A DNA stretch of 64,000 bases from Paracoccaceae bacterium (lineage in GTDB: Bacteria > Pseudomonadota > Alphaproteobacteria > Rhodobacterales > Rhodobacteraceae): NCBI GenBank assembly GCA_028284605.1, contig JANQRL010000011.1, positions 85,557 to 149,556 of the forward strand. The letters are read 5' to 3'. The notes beneath the pieces are model-generated. The model saw nothing but the letters and a program-made list of their open reading frames with translations. It was not told where the DNA came from and ran no database searches. Below are positions 7,953-16,586 of the stretch, in pieces. Positions within the stretch are counted from its first letter, which is position 1, and every line of letters starts with the position of its first letter. Both the position numbers and the translations under genes were made by a program.

Positions 7953-8246
7953 GGGGGATTTCCCTTTGTTGAGCTGTCAGATAAGCGACATCACCCGAAG
8001 CGGTGACGGCCTGACCCTAGGCGCCCGACACTCTGAGGCGGGAGTCACGAGCCTGTGCATCGCGCCGCCGTGAGTGCGCGTGAGGCTGCCCCCCCGGTTT
8101 CGGAGGCGAGCCGACAAGAAAACAAGGGCGGTGAGGCGGGTTGGGCCGCGCTCTGTTACACCCGGCGCGGTGCAAATATTTCAGAAACCTGACTTCACGA
8201 ACGGTGCCGCGGCGCCGCATCCGGTTCCTGTTTCGGTCCCGAGGAC
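7953..8246. other. Intergenic region upstream of bufA; no gene seen
   Basis: About 294 bases between the bufA start and the end of the Hint-domain gene. It must hold the buf promoter on the minus strand. I see no convincing -35/-10 pair, no CopY/CueR-type dyad and no supported reading frame. The Hint gene also ends here, and no clear terminator for it is visible. Confidence 0.5.
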
Positions 8247-9269
8247 CTACGCGGTCGCCAGCGCCCTGCCTTCGACGACCGAAAGGGCCGGCAAAGCCGC
8301 GGTGGCGGCTGTCAGGTGAAGATCGGGAAACAGCCGCAACGTCTCTGCGAGCTGTTCGGGAGGCATCACGCCGCGCGCGACCGGACCGGCGAGGAGCGTT
8401 TCCGCCCAATGGCCGTTGGCGCGGACCAGAGCGTGCATCGGGAGCAGAATGTGATGATAGCTCACGCCCTCGCAGGTCGCCATCGGCTGGATCGTGTCGT
8501 CGTTGATCAGGGCCTTTGCCGGCACCAGGACATCCTCCGCCCCGAACAGAAGCTGGGTCCGCCATCCGCCGACCACAAGCCGGTGCTGCGGTGAAACGAT
8601 CAAGTCATGCTCCGGGAGGTCCGGTCCCAAGGCGCCGGCGGAGACCCGGATCGGGCGCAGGTCGGGCATCGCCCACAGCTCCGACTCGGTGACCAGACGC
8701 GCGCCCGCCCAGCGGATCGGCTGCACGCCGTGATCGCGCGTCCGCACCAGATCGCCCGCGCACAGCTCGGCGACATCGCGCAGGCCCGACGGCGTCTCGA
8801 TCAGGGTTCCCGCGGTGAAACAGATCGTATCGTAGTGCTGGAGGATGCCATCGTTTGCCGAGGCGAAGGTGAAGCTCTGACCGGGGGCGATCGGAGAGGT
8901 GGTGAAGACCAGCAGGTTCTCGCCGGAATTGCTCCCCGCGGGTCCGATGCGGCCGATGATGAAGGTGATCGGCGGGATGTCGTCGGTCTGGAGCAGGAAC
9001 TCCGCCTCCAGGTTGGAGCCCGCCGGATAGGTGACCCCGTCGAGGATCAGATCGTTGGTCAGCGTGGTCAGCGCGCCGGTCTCGACGAAGGCATCTTCCA
9101 GCGCGTCGTCGTCATCGGTGACGATGAATTCCTCCTGAACCGCGCCCGCGTCGAGGGTGGTCGAGGTGCCGACGGCGAAATCGCCCACGGTCGCGGTGCT
9201 GTTCGCCGCATCCGCGATCGCGCCGCTGAAATCCGACAGCTTCCACGCCATCAATCTGAAATCGGGCAT
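8247..9269 (-). CDS. Hint-domain (Hedgehog/intein-like) protein
   Basis: 340 residues. Residues 1-149 are an acidic, low-lysine N-terminal domain without signal peptide. A Hint domain starts at Cys150 with the classic block C-F-T-A-G-T-L-I-E-T-P-S-G, then DLVRTRDHGVQPIRWAG, LPEHDLIVSPQHRLVV (the block with the conserved histidine) and ISYHHI-like VSYHHILLPMHALVRANG. Such Hint_2 proteins are abundant in Rhodobacteraceae and are often fused to type I secretion substrates. Here the N-terminal domain has no recognisable RTX repeats. Self-cleavage at Cys150 is possible from the motif but unproven. The gene stands alone between the buf operon and thrS. Confidence 0.82.
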   Translation of the reverse strand: MPDFRLMAWKLSDFSGAIADAANSTATVGDFAVGTSTTLDAGAVQEEFIVTDDDDALEDAFVETGALTTLTNDLILDGVTYPAGSNLEAEFLLQTDDIPPITFIIGRIGPAGSNSGENLLVFTTSPIAPGQSFTFASANDGILQHYDTICFTAGTLIETPSGLRDVAELCAGDLVRTRDHGVQPIRWAGARLVTESELWAMPDLRPIRVSAGALGPDLPEHDLIVSPQHRLVVGGWRTQLLFGAEDVLVPAKALINDDTIQPMATCEGVSYHHILLPMHALVRANGHWAETLLAGPVARGVMPPEQLAETLRLFPDLHLTAATAALPALSVVEGRALATA

Positions 9270-9406
9270 CGTCCGCCTTCCCGTTCGGTGCCCCCCAGGC
9301 TGACCGAGACGGGATGGTTAATGGGCGCCGATCCGGGCGGTCCTGTGGAGCGGCCCGGGCGGAAGCGGGGAGAGTTTGTGGCCGGGGCGGGGCGCCGCCG
9401 CGGGTC

Positions 9407-11353
9407 TCAGGGGCGGAGATCGGGCGGTGTCGCCTCGACGGAGAGCGCGGCGACCAGATCGTCGAGACCCTGGACGGAGGTCTGTTTCTCTCCCAGACGT
9501 CGGACACTGACGGTGCGGCCTTCGACCTCGCGCGCGCCGCAGGCGAGGATCACCGGGACCTTGCCAAGCGAATGCTCGCGGACCTTGTAGTTGATCTTCT
9601 CGTTGCGGATATCGGCCTCGGCTTGGAGCCCGGCCTTGCGCAGGGTCTCCACGACCTTGCGCACGTAATCGTCGGCCTCCGACACGATGGAGGCGACAAC
9701 GACCTGCCGGGGCGCGAGCCAGAACGGCAGCTTGCCTTCCCAGTTCTCGATCAGGATGCCGGTAAAGCGTTCGAGCGAGCCGAAGAGCGCGCGGTGCAGC
9801 ATGACGGGCGCGCGGCGCTCCCCGGAGGCCGCGACATAGGTCGTGTTGAACCGCTCCGGCAGGTTGAAATCCACCTGAAGCGTGCCGCATTGCCAATCGC
9901 GCCCGATGGCGTCGCGCAGGACATATTCCAGCTTCGGCCCGTAGAAGGCGCCTTCGCCCTCGAAGATGGAGTAGGTCATCCCCGCCGTGTCGAGCGCCGT
10001 GCGCAGGGCGTCCTCGGACCGGTCCCAGCTCTCGTCGCTGCCGATCCGGTTATCGGGCCGGGTCGAGAGCTTCACATGTACATCGTCGAAGCCGAAATCG
10101 CTGTAGATCGACAGAATCAGGTCGTTGACCTTCAGGCATTCCTCGGTGAGCTGTTCTTCCGTGCAATAGATATGGGCATCATCCTGCGTGAAGCTGCGCA
10201 CCCGCAAGAGGCCGTGCAGCGCGCCGGACGGCTCATAGCGGTGCACCTTGCCGAATTCGGCGATCTTCAGGGGCAGGTCGCGGTAGCTCTTCACGCCCTG
10301 CCCGTAGATCATCATGTGGCCCGGGCAGTTCATCGGCTTCAGCGCATATTCCCGGTCGTCCTGGGTGTCGGCGAGAAACATGTTCTCGCGGTAGTTCTGC
10401 CAGTGACCGGAGGTCTCCCAGAGCGCCTTGTCCATGATGTCGGGGGAGTTCACCTCGACATAGCCCGCCGCCTCCTGCCGCCGGCGCATATAGCCGATCA
10501 GCGTCTGAAACAGGCGCCAGCCATTGGGGTGCCAGAAGACGGAGCCCGGCGCCACATCCTCGAAATGAAAGAGGTTCATTTCCCGGCCCAGGCGGCGGTG
10601 GTCGCGTTTCTCGGCCTCTTCGAGGAAGGTCAGATGGGCCTTGAGATCGTCCTTGCTGCGGAAGGCCACGCCGTAGATGCGCTGAAGCATCGGGCGGTCG
10701 CTATCCCCGCGCCAATAGGCGCCGGCAACGCTCATGAGCTTCCAGCTATCCCCCGGCACCTGGCCGGTATGCTGCAGGTGCGGGCCGCGGCAGAGGTCCA
10801 TCCAGTCGCCGTGCCAGTACATCCGGATCGGCTCGTCGCCCGGTATGCTCTCGATCAGCTCGACCTTGTAGGGCTCGTGATACTTCTTGTAGTGCAGCAC
10901 CGCCTCGTCGCGCGGCCAGACCTCGGTGCGCACGGGATCGCGCCGGTTGATGATCTCGCGCATCTTCTTCTCGATCGTGCCGAGATCGTCCGGGGTGAAG
11001 GGCTCGGCGCGGTCGAAATCGTAGTACCAGCCGTTCTCGATCACCGGACCGATGGTGACCTGCACCTCGGGCCAGAGCTCCTGCACGGCGCGGGCCATGA
11101 TATGGGCGAGGTCATGGCGGATCAGTTCGAGCGCCGGGGCATCGTCCTTCATCGTGTTGATGGCGATACTGGCATCGCCCTCGATGGGCCATTGGAGATC
11201 CCAATGCGCGCCGTTCACCTGGGCGCTGATCGCCTTCTTGCCGAGCGAGGTCGAAATGTCGGCGGCCACCTCGGCGGGGGTCACGCCTTTGGCGTAGGAC
11301 CGCGCGTTGCCGTCCGGGAAAGTCAGGGAAATCTGGGATTGATCCAGGCTCAT
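9407..11353 (-). CDS. thrS: Threonyl-tRNA synthetase
   Basis: 648 residues from the ATG at 11353, with GAGGAG 7 bases upstream. It charges tRNA-Thr. The order is normal: N-terminal TGS domain (residues ~1-65, ITFPDG-like ISLTFPDG), editing domain with H-D-L-A-H (~H75) and later [12 protein letters not shown], then the class II catalytic core with motif 2 ([26 protein letters not shown] split around the R-F-T-Q-D-D-A-H block) and zinc-ligand segments. It ends in an anticodon-binding domain ([12 protein letters not shown] onward). Full length and intact. Confidence 0.97.
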   Translation of the reverse strand: MSLDQSQISLTFPDGNARSYAKGVTPAEVAADISTSLGKKAISAQVNGAHWDLQWPIEGDASIAINTMKDDAPALELIRHDLAHIMARAVQELWPEVQVTIGPVIENGWYYDFDRAEPFTPDDLGTIEKKMREIINRRDPVRTEVWPRDEAVLHYKKYHEPYKVELIESIPGDEPIRMYWHGDWMDLCRGPHLQHTGQVPGDSWKLMSVAGAYWRGDSDRPMLQRIYGVAFRSKDDLKAHLTFLEEAEKRDHRRLGREMNLFHFEDVAPGSVFWHPNGWRLFQTLIGYMRRRQEAAGYVEVNSPDIMDKALWETSGHWQNYRENMFLADTQDDREYALKPMNCPGHMMIYGQGVKSYRDLPLKIAEFGKVHRYEPSGALHGLLRVRSFTQDDAHIYCTEEQLTEECLKVNDLILSIYSDFGFDDVHVKLSTRPDNRIGSDESWDRSEDALRTALDTAGMTYSIFEGEGAFYGPKLEYVLRDAIGRDWQCGTLQVDFNLPERFNTTYVAASGERRAPVMLHRALFGSLERFTGILIENWEGKLPFWLAPRQVVVASIVSEADDYVRKVVETLRKAGLQAEADIRNEKINYKVREHSLGKVPVILACGAREVEGRTVSVRRLGEKQTSVQGLDDLVAALSVEATPPDLRP

Positions 11354-11425
11354 GGCCGGTCTCCTCGTCGGTTTGGCGCCTACCAAGCGCCCGGTTGCGG
11401 GTATGTGCGCCTGACATGGGCCAAC

Positions 11426-11450
11426 GGGGCGGCGCTGTCAACGCCGCCCC
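11426..11450 (-). terminator. GC-rich hairpin between the MAPEG gene and thrS
   Basis: A 9-bp stem GGGGCGGCG (11426-11434) / CGCCGCCCC (11442-11450) with a 7-base loop lies just after the MAPEG stop and ahead of thrS, both on the minus strand. No U-run follows on the minus strand. It may end the ArsR-SRPBCC-MAPEG transcript weakly or lie in the thrS leader. Confidence 0.4.
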
Positions 11451-11479
11451 GCAGGTGCTTTTACCGATTGTGTCGACGG

Positions 11480-11899
11480 TCAGCCGAGGCGGAGGATCTC
11501 GACAAAGATCGCCACGCAGCAGGCCCAGGCCGCGGTGAAGATGATCGGCCGCGCCGGCAGGCCGGCGATCCCGGTGATCATGCCGACCGCATGGGCCAGA
11601 CGGAGCGCGACGAAGAGCCAGGCGGCCCAGATCGTGACGATACTCGACACGCCGACCGCATGGGCGATCAGGATCAGGACCGCGAAGGGCATCCCCTGCT
11701 CAAGGAGGTTCAGATGCGCCCGGAAGGCCCGATGCACCCAGGGCCGTTGCAGCGCCGGGTCGGTGGGGCGGGAGAAATCCTGCGACTGCTTGTCCGCCTC
11801 GCTGCCCGGTTCCGAGGTGTTCACCCCGATGATGAAGGGCAGCCACATCGACGCCGCGAAGACCGCGATGACCGACAGAGCCAGGAGTTCCGAGGTCAT
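11480..11899 (-). CDS. MAPEG-family integral membrane protein
   Basis: 139 residues with four hydrophobic helices (about 5-27, 66-85, 88-105 and 115-135). The MAPEG pattern is visible as A-F-R-A-H-L-N-L-L-E (eicosanoid/glutathione-metabolism family signature E-N-x-x-E region) and A-L-R-L-A-H-A-V-G. Bacterial members are of unknown substrate. It overlaps the upstream SRPBCC gene as ATGA and is the third gene of the ArsR-regulated operon. This suggests a role in handling a small lipophilic or electrophilic compound. Confidence 0.85.
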   Translation of the reverse strand: MTSELLALSVIAVFAASMWLPFIIGVNTSEPGSEADKQSQDFSRPTDPALQRPWVHRAFRAHLNLLEQGMPFAVLILIAHAVGVSSIVTIWAAWLFVALRLAHAVGMITGIAGLPARPIIFTAAWACCVAIFVEILRLG

Positions 11900-12339
11900 G
11901 CCAGCGCCCCCGCCTCGTTGAAGCGCGCCGCTTCGCCGGTTTCGAGCCAGGTCTTCAGCCCCGCGGCCCAGCGGTGCCAGCCGTCATGGACCCCCTCGCC
12001 GGGCACGACCGGGAAGGTGAGGTCATAGTGTTCGACCGTAAGCCGGCAATGCGGACCCTCCTCGTCGATCAGGAAGACGTTGCGCGACGGCGCGCCGCCG
12101 CCCTCCCAATGCGGCTCGAAGCTCGCCTCGATCCGGCGCTTGGGGTCGAGCGCCAGCGTCCTGGCCTGCATCATCACCTCGTTGTCCGGCGTGTAGTAGA
12201 CGAGCGTGTCGCCCTGCTGCTCGACCCGGGGCGACATGAAATGCCAGGTCCCCATCCGGGAGGCGTCGGTCAGCGCCTCCCACAGGGCGTCGCGGGTGCA
12301 GCGGATAAAGGTCTGCATCATGAAATCGGGTTGGGTCAT
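11896..12339 (-). CDS. SRPBCC/AHSA1-like START-fold protein
   Basis: 147 residues from the ATG at 12339, which has an excellent GGAGAGAGG site 3 bases away. A GTG at 12357 overlapping the previous stop is less likely. The start QTFIRCTRDALWEALTD is nearly the same as the SRPBCC part of the upstream fusion protein (QTFIRCSQDALWDALTQ), and W-x-A-G-L-K-T-W-L-E-T-G closes the fold, matching that protein's R-L-A-A-S-L-K-S-Y-L-E-T-G. It is therefore a paralogue created by partial duplication. The domain forms a hydrophobic cavity, and the ligand is unknown. ATGA overlap with the MAPEG gene. Confidence 0.85.
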   Translation of the reverse strand: MTQPDFMMQTFIRCTRDALWEALTDASRMGTWHFMSPRVEQQGDTLVYYTPDNEVMMQARTLALDPKRRIEASFEPHWEGGGAPSRNVFLIDEEGPHCRLTVEHYDLTFPVVPGEGVHDGWHRWAAGLKTWLETGEAARFNEAGALA

Positions 12340-12353
12340 GGTCCTCTCTCCGT

Positions 12354-13097
12354 TCACATCGCCGCTTTGAGGGCGGTTCCGGTTTCCAGGTAGGATTTGA
12401 GCGACGCGGCGAGGCGTGCCCAGCCCTCGGCAAAGCCTTCCTGACCCGGGGCGAGATCGTAATGCTCGATGGTCAGCTTGCAGGCTTCGCCCTGGTCCTC
12501 GATGAGATAGACCATGTGCGAGGCCGGCGCGTCGGGCCCCATGAAGAGCGGCTCGAAGGTCATCGCGATGCGGGTCTTGGGGTCAAGCTCGGTGGTGACC
12601 TGCCGCAGCATCGGATTGCCGTCGGGCAGGATGAACTCGGTCACGTTGTCGGGCTTTGCGTCCCCGCGCACCTCGTTGCACATGAAGTGATAGGCGGCCA
12701 TCTGATCGGCCTGGGTCAACGCGTCCCAAAGCGCATCCTGCGAGCAGCGGATGAAGGTCTGCATCATGAAGTCGGGTTTTCCCATTCTCGTCTCTCGTTC
12801 CAGTTGGGTTTTCAGGTCGCTCAACGCCTGGACCTGCGGGCGCAGGAAGGGCGCGACCCAGCGGTCGAGCATTTCCTGCAGGGGCAGGGCGTTGAGATAG
12901 TGGTGTTTGAATCGCCCCTGCTTGCGGGTGACGATCAGATGGGCGTCTTCGAGGACCTTGAGGTGCTTCATCACCCCGAACCGGGTCATGTCGAGCTGCT
13001 CTTCCAGTTCGGTGAGCGTCTGGCCGTCCCGGGCGCGCAGGCTGTCGAGCAGCGTCCGGCGGGCAGGGTCGTTGAGGGCTTTGAAGATCGCGTCCAT
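12354..13097 (-). CDS. ArsR-type repressor fused to an SRPBCC (AHSA1) domain
   Basis: 247 residues. Residues 1-~85 form a winged helix of the ArsR type (ALNDPARRTLLDSLRARDG, LTELEEQLDMTRFGVMKHLKVLEDAHL recognition region, RKQGRFKHHYLN wing). Residues ~108-247 are an SRPBCC domain (FMMQTFIRCSQDALWDAL to LKSYLETG). ArsR and SRPBCC are usually separate adjacent genes, as at 50785-51607 in this same window, whereas here they are one protein. The SRPBCC part may sense the ligand and the winged helix release DNA. No metal-binding cysteine pair is seen in the ArsR part. The upstream dyads suggest autoregulation. Confidence 0.87.
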   Translation of the reverse strand: MDAIFKALNDPARRTLLDSLRARDGQTLTELEEQLDMTRFGVMKHLKVLEDAHLIVTRKQGRFKHHYLNALPLQEMLDRWVAPFLRPQVQALSDLKTQLERETRMGKPDFMMQTFIRCSQDALWDALTQADQMAAYHFMCNEVRGDAKPDNVTEFILPDGNPMLRQVTTELDPKTRIAMTFEPLFMGPDAPASHMVYLIEDQGEACKLTIEHYDLAPGQEGFAEGWARLAASLKSYLETGTALKAAM

Positions 13098-13104
13098 GGG
13101 AGGG

Positions 13105-13145
13105 CTTATAAGTGATTATATAGTCACGTGACAAGATAGTCACGT
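13105..13145 (-). promoter_or_regulatory. Promoter with overlapping ArsR-type operator dyads
   Basis: On the minus strand a TTGTCA (13134-13129) and TTATAA/TATAAG (13111-13105) are spaced 17-18 bp. Superimposed are GTGA-N8-TCAC (13112-13127), the perfect palindrome GTCACGTGAC (13123-13132) and two direct copies of ATAGTCACGT (13120-13129 and 13136-13145, 16 bp apart). The A/T-rich block stands out from surrounding high-GC DNA. It is well placed for repression by the adjacent ArsR fusion. Confidence 0.65.
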
Positions 13146-13225
13146 AAATGGGCGTGGGGATGCGCTGCTCCGCGTTTCGGGATAGGATGCGGACGGGGCG
13201 GAGGCATGGCGATCAAAGGATTGAA

Positions 13226-13966
13226 ATGGTTGAGAGATTAACGACACCCGAGGGGCGCGAGCTGGCCTATGCTCGGACTTCCGGCGCGGGCCCGGCCGTG
13301 GTGTTTCTCAGCGGGTTCAAGTCCGACATGGACGGCACCAAGGCGGTTCATCTCGAAGGCTGGGCCCGCGATTCGGGCCGCGCCTATCTGCGCTTCGACT
13401 ATTCCGGGCATGGTCAGTCGTCCGGCGCCTTTGAGGAGGGCTGTATCGGGGATTGGTTCGAGGATGCCCGCGCCATGTTGGGGCTTCTTGAGGGCCCCGT
13501 GGTGCTGGTCGGGTCCTCCATGGGCGGCTGGATCTCGCTCCTCCTGGCGCGGGAGATTCCGGAGCAGGTCGCGGGGCTCGTGACCATCGCCGCGGCGCCG
13601 GATTTCACCGAGGACGGAATGTGGGCGGGATTCTCGACGGCAGAGCGCGCCGAGCTGATGGAGAGCGGGCGGATTCTGCTGCCCTCGGACTATGATGAGC
13701 CTTATGTGATCACGAAACGGCTGATCGAGGAGGGGCGGGGGCGGCTCGTGCTGCGCTCACCGCTCAATCTGCCGTTCCCGATGCGGTTCCTGCAAGGGAC
13801 GGCGGACCGGGATGTGGAGATGGCGGTGGCGTTGCGGCTCCTCGATCATGCCGAGGGGCCGGATATGCGCCTGACACTGGTCGATGGCGCCGATCACCGA
13901 TTTTCCGACCCGGACTGCCTCGCCCTGATCGAGGCGAGCATCGAGGACGTGATTGCAAGGGCCTAG
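13226..13966 (+). CDS. Alpha/beta hydrolase (serine hydrolase)
   Basis: 246 residues from the ATG at 13226 (AAAGGA 6 bases upstream), preferred over an earlier in-frame ATG at 13148 that lacks a ribosome site. Nucleophile elbow G-S-S-M-G-G-W, oxyanion region V-F-L-S-G-F-K-S-D-M, catalytic Asp near L-Q-G-T-A-D-R-D and His in D-G-A-D-H-R-F. This resembles the ABHD10/short carboxylesterase subgroup. Substrate unknown. It is divergent from the ArsR-fusion operon and its 3' end overlaps the convergent glycosyltransferase by 4 bases. Confidence 0.85.
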   Translation: MVERLTTPEGRELAYARTSGAGPAVVFLSGFKSDMDGTKAVHLEGWARDSGRAYLRFDYSGHGQSSGAFEEGCIGDWFEDARAMLGLLEGPVVLVGSSMGGWISLLLAREIPEQVAGLVTIAAAPDFTEDGMWAGFSTAERAELMESGRILLPSDYDEPYVITKRLIEEGRGRLVLRSPLNLPFPMRFLQGTADRDVEMAVALRLLDHAEGPDMRLTLVDGADHRFSDPDCLALIEASIEDVIARA

Positions 13967-15057
13967 CGCGTCTTCCAGGTGAAGATCGAGGAGGCGACGA
14001 AGTTCCAGACCGCGCCCACGACCGCGCCGAGGAAAGAGGCGAGCGCCCACCACGGCAGCACCGCGTAGAGCGCCGTCGCCACGCCGACATTGGCGACCGC
14101 ACCGACTGAACAGACGCCGTAGAAGCTCAGGAGCCCGCGCAGGAAGGCGGCGCCGCGCAGGCTGCGATCGCGATATGTGATCACGTTGTTCAGGATGAAG
14201 TTCGTCGTCATGGCCGTGATCACACCGACCCCCTGAGCCACGGCGAACCGCTCCGGGATCACCTGCAAAGCCAGCCAGACCGCCGCCAGTTGCACCAGCA
14301 CCCCCGAGGCCCCGACCATCACGAAGAGCACGAAGCGGATCGAGACCAGCCCCCCGGTCAGCCGCGCCAGGAGCAGGCCGAAGAACTCCAGCGCCACCGC
14401 GCTGTCCATCTTGCTCTCCCCCGCGGCGCGCTCGCGAAAGGTGTAGCCCACCTCGGCCACCTTCCAGCGCCCGCGCGCGGCGGCCAACATGTCGGCGAGG
14501 ATCTTGAATCCCGCGCTCTGCAACTCGGTCACAACCTCGTTGAACGCGGTGCGGCGCACCATGAAGAACCCGCTCATCGGGTCGCTCACCTCGATTCGCA
14601 GGAACCTGCGGGCCAGCCCCGTGGCCAAATCGCTGCCGCGCTGTCGCGTCGCCGAGAGCCCGTCGCCGGAAGATCCGCCCGCCGCGTTCCGGGTTCCGAT
14701 CACCAGGGCCAGCTCCGCATCCTCCTGCAAGCGCCGCAACATCTCCGGCAGCACCGTCTCGTCATGCTGCCGGTCGGCATCGATCACCGCGCAGAGCGGC
14801 GCGACCGAGGACAGGATGCCCTCAATACAGGCCCCCGAGAGCCCGCGCCGTCCGATCCGGTGCAGCACCCGGACCCGCGCATCCTCCCGCGCGACCGCCC
14901 GGACCTCCGCCGCGGTGCCGTCCGGGCTGTCATCGTCGACAAAGACCGCCTCCCAGGCCACCCCCGGTAGGGCGGCGTCGAGCAGGGCCACCATCGGGCG
15001 CACATTCTCGCGCTCGTTGAAGGTCGGGATCACAATGGTCAGGTCGGGCGCGGTCAT
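13963..15057 (-). CDS. Polyprenol-phosphate glycosyltransferase (GT2) fused to a GtrA-like membrane domain
   Basis: 364 residues from the ATG at 15057. Residues 1-~230 are a dolichol-phosphate-mannose-synthase-type GT2 (TIVIPTFNERENVRP, FVDDDSPDGT, VIDADRQHDE with the D-x-D equivalent, SGFFMVRR). Residues ~235-364 are a GtrA domain with four helices (SIRFVLFVMVGASGVLVQL, TNFILNNVITYRDR, GAVWNFVASSIFTWK). It should make or flip an undecaprenyl-phosphate-linked sugar at the inner membrane. The divergent neighbour is a GT39-type transferase, the class that uses such lipid-linked sugars, so the two likely cooperate. Confidence 0.9.
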   Translation of the reverse strand: MTAPDLTIVIPTFNERENVRPMVALLDAALPGVAWEAVFVDDDSPDGTAAEVRAVAREDARVRVLHRIGRRGLSGACIEGILSSVAPLCAVIDADRQHDETVLPEMLRRLQEDAELALVIGTRNAAGGSSGDGLSATRQRGSDLATGLARRFLRIEVSDPMSGFFMVRRTAFNEVVTELQSAGFKILADMLAAARGRWKVAEVGYTFRERAAGESKMDSAVALEFFGLLLARLTGGLVSIRFVLFVMVGASGVLVQLAAVWLALQVIPERFAVAQGVGVITAMTTNFILNNVITYRDRSLRGAAFLRGLLSFYGVCSVGAVANVGVATALYAVLPWWALASFLGAVVGAVWNFVASSIFTWKTR

Positions 15058-15134
15058 GGCCCCCGCTCTTGGACCGGGCCGCGCGGGCAGGCAAGGGACT
15101 TTACAGGGCCGGCCGGGCTTGGGACAGAGGCGCC

Positions 15135-16520
15135 ATGACCCGCTCGCCCTGGCCGCTGACCCTGATCTTCGCCGCGCTGCATCTCGCCGTGGCCGCCGCG
15201 CTGCCGTTGATCGAGGACGAGGCCTATTATGCGCTCTGGGCCACAGCGCCGGCCTGGGGGTATTACGATCACCCGCCGATGGTGGCCTGGATGATTGCGG
15301 CGGGACAGGTCGTGTTCGGCGAGACGCCGATGGGCGTCCGGATCGTGCCGGTGCTGGGATTCTCCCTGATCCTGCCGATGGTGTGGCGGATGGCGATCCT
15401 TGCAACAGGTTGCAGGGCGACGGCGAGCTGGGCCGGGTTGTTCTGGGGGCTCTCCGCCCTGGTGCTGGCGCTGGGCAATTTCGCGACGCCCGACGCGCCC
15501 TCGGCGCTGTTCTGGGCGGCGACGCTCTGGGCCATGGCGGAGGCGCTGCGGTCAGGGCGCATGGGGTGGTGGCTGCTGGCCGGGCTTTGCGCGGGCCTTG
15601 GGATACAGTCGAAATTCACCAATCTTTTCCTGTGCCTGGGCATTCTGCTCTGGCTGGCGGCGACGGCGGAGGGTCGGGCGGCGGCGCGGACCTGGCGGCC
15701 TTGGGCGGCGGTCGTCGTGGCCATTGCCGCAGTGCTGCCGCTGATCCTGTGGAACGCCGCGAATGGCTGGGTCGGGCTGGAGCGGCAATTCGGGCGGATC
15801 GACGGGGGCGAGGTCGATCCGTTGCGCCCCGGTCTGTTCCTGTTGACCGCTGCGTTGGTGTTCTCGCCGGTTCTGGCCTGGTTCGCCCTGCGCGGCCTCG
15901 CCCGGCCGGCGCCGCCGATCCGCGGTTTGCTCGCGGCCACCTCGGCCGTGGCGGTCGGTTACTTCCTGTGGCATTCGGTGCAGAACAATGTGGCGGCGCA
16001 CTGGCTCGTCCCGCTCCATGCGGGGTTCGCTGTCCTCGCCGGGATCGGGGCGCGGGATCTCTCGCGGCGCTGGCGGCAGGTCGGGGCGGGGATCGCCGCC
16101 GGTCTCGGGGCGGTGTTTCTGGGCCTCGCCTTCAAACCCGGCACACCGCTCTTCACCACCCATTCGCCGCCCAATCAGGTGCGGGGCTGGACCGAGACCG
16201 CGGCCGAGCTGAACGCGATCCTCGACGCGCTGGGCGCCGAATGGATCGCCACCAATCAATACGGGTTGACGGGCCATCTCGCCTGGTACCTCGACCGGCC
16301 GGTCTGGCAGGTGACGCAGCCGGAGCGCTACCTGTTTCGCGGACCGCTGCCGCCCGAGCTTTGCGACGTTCCGGCGGTCCTGATCGAACGGGCCGACCGG
16401 GAGGAACCGGTCCCGTTCGCCGATCTCGGGCCATCGGTCACGATCGCGCGTTCCGGCGGCGACGCGGTCCTCTTCACCTATCGCCTGCGCACCGCCGCGG
16501 GGCTCGACGGCTGCCCCTGA
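15135..16520 (+). CDS. GT39/ArnT-like polytopic glycosyltransferase
   Basis: 461 residues from the ATG at 15135. The N-terminal loop has the D-E-A-Y-Y motif (EDEAYYALWATAPAWGYYDHPP) with the acidic residues typical of GT39/PMT-type enzymes, followed by about ten hydrophobic segments up to residue ~340. A soluble C-terminal part follows (NAILDALGAEWIATNQYGLTG). These membrane enzymes transfer a sugar from a polyprenyl-phosphate donor to lipid or protein in the periplasm. Only 77 bases separate it from the divergent GT2-GtrA gene, which probably provides the donor. Confidence 0.87.
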   Translation: MTRSPWPLTLIFAALHLAVAAALPLIEDEAYYALWATAPAWGYYDHPPMVAWMIAAGQVVFGETPMGVRIVPVLGFSLILPMVWRMAILATGCRATASWAGLFWGLSALVLALGNFATPDAPSALFWAATLWAMAEALRSGRMGWWLLAGLCAGLGIQSKFTNLFLCLGILLWLAATAEGRAAARTWRPWAAVVVAIAAVLPLILWNAANGWVGLERQFGRIDGGEVDPLRPGLFLLTAALVFSPVLAWFALRGLARPAPPIRGLLAATSAVAVGYFLWHSVQNNVAAHWLVPLHAGFAVLAGIGARDLSRRWRQVGAGIAAGLGAVFLGLAFKPGTPLFTTHSPPNQVRGWTETAAELNAILDALGAEWIATNQYGLTGHLAWYLDRPVWQVTQPERYLFRGPLPPELCDVPAVLIERADREEPVPFADLGPSVTIARSGGDAVLFTYRLRTAAGLDGCP

Positions 16521-16586
16521 CGCGGGGTTTCGCTTTGGCCCGGGGCGCGTTCACGGCTAGGCTGCCAGAGCTGGAGGGAGGCGCGG

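Noticed and set aside
9314..12028. Open frame of 904 residues on the plus strand opposite thrS
   Set aside because: It is the complement of intact thrS and MAPEG/SRPBCC genes; its composition is that of antisense high-GC reading and no domain is visible.
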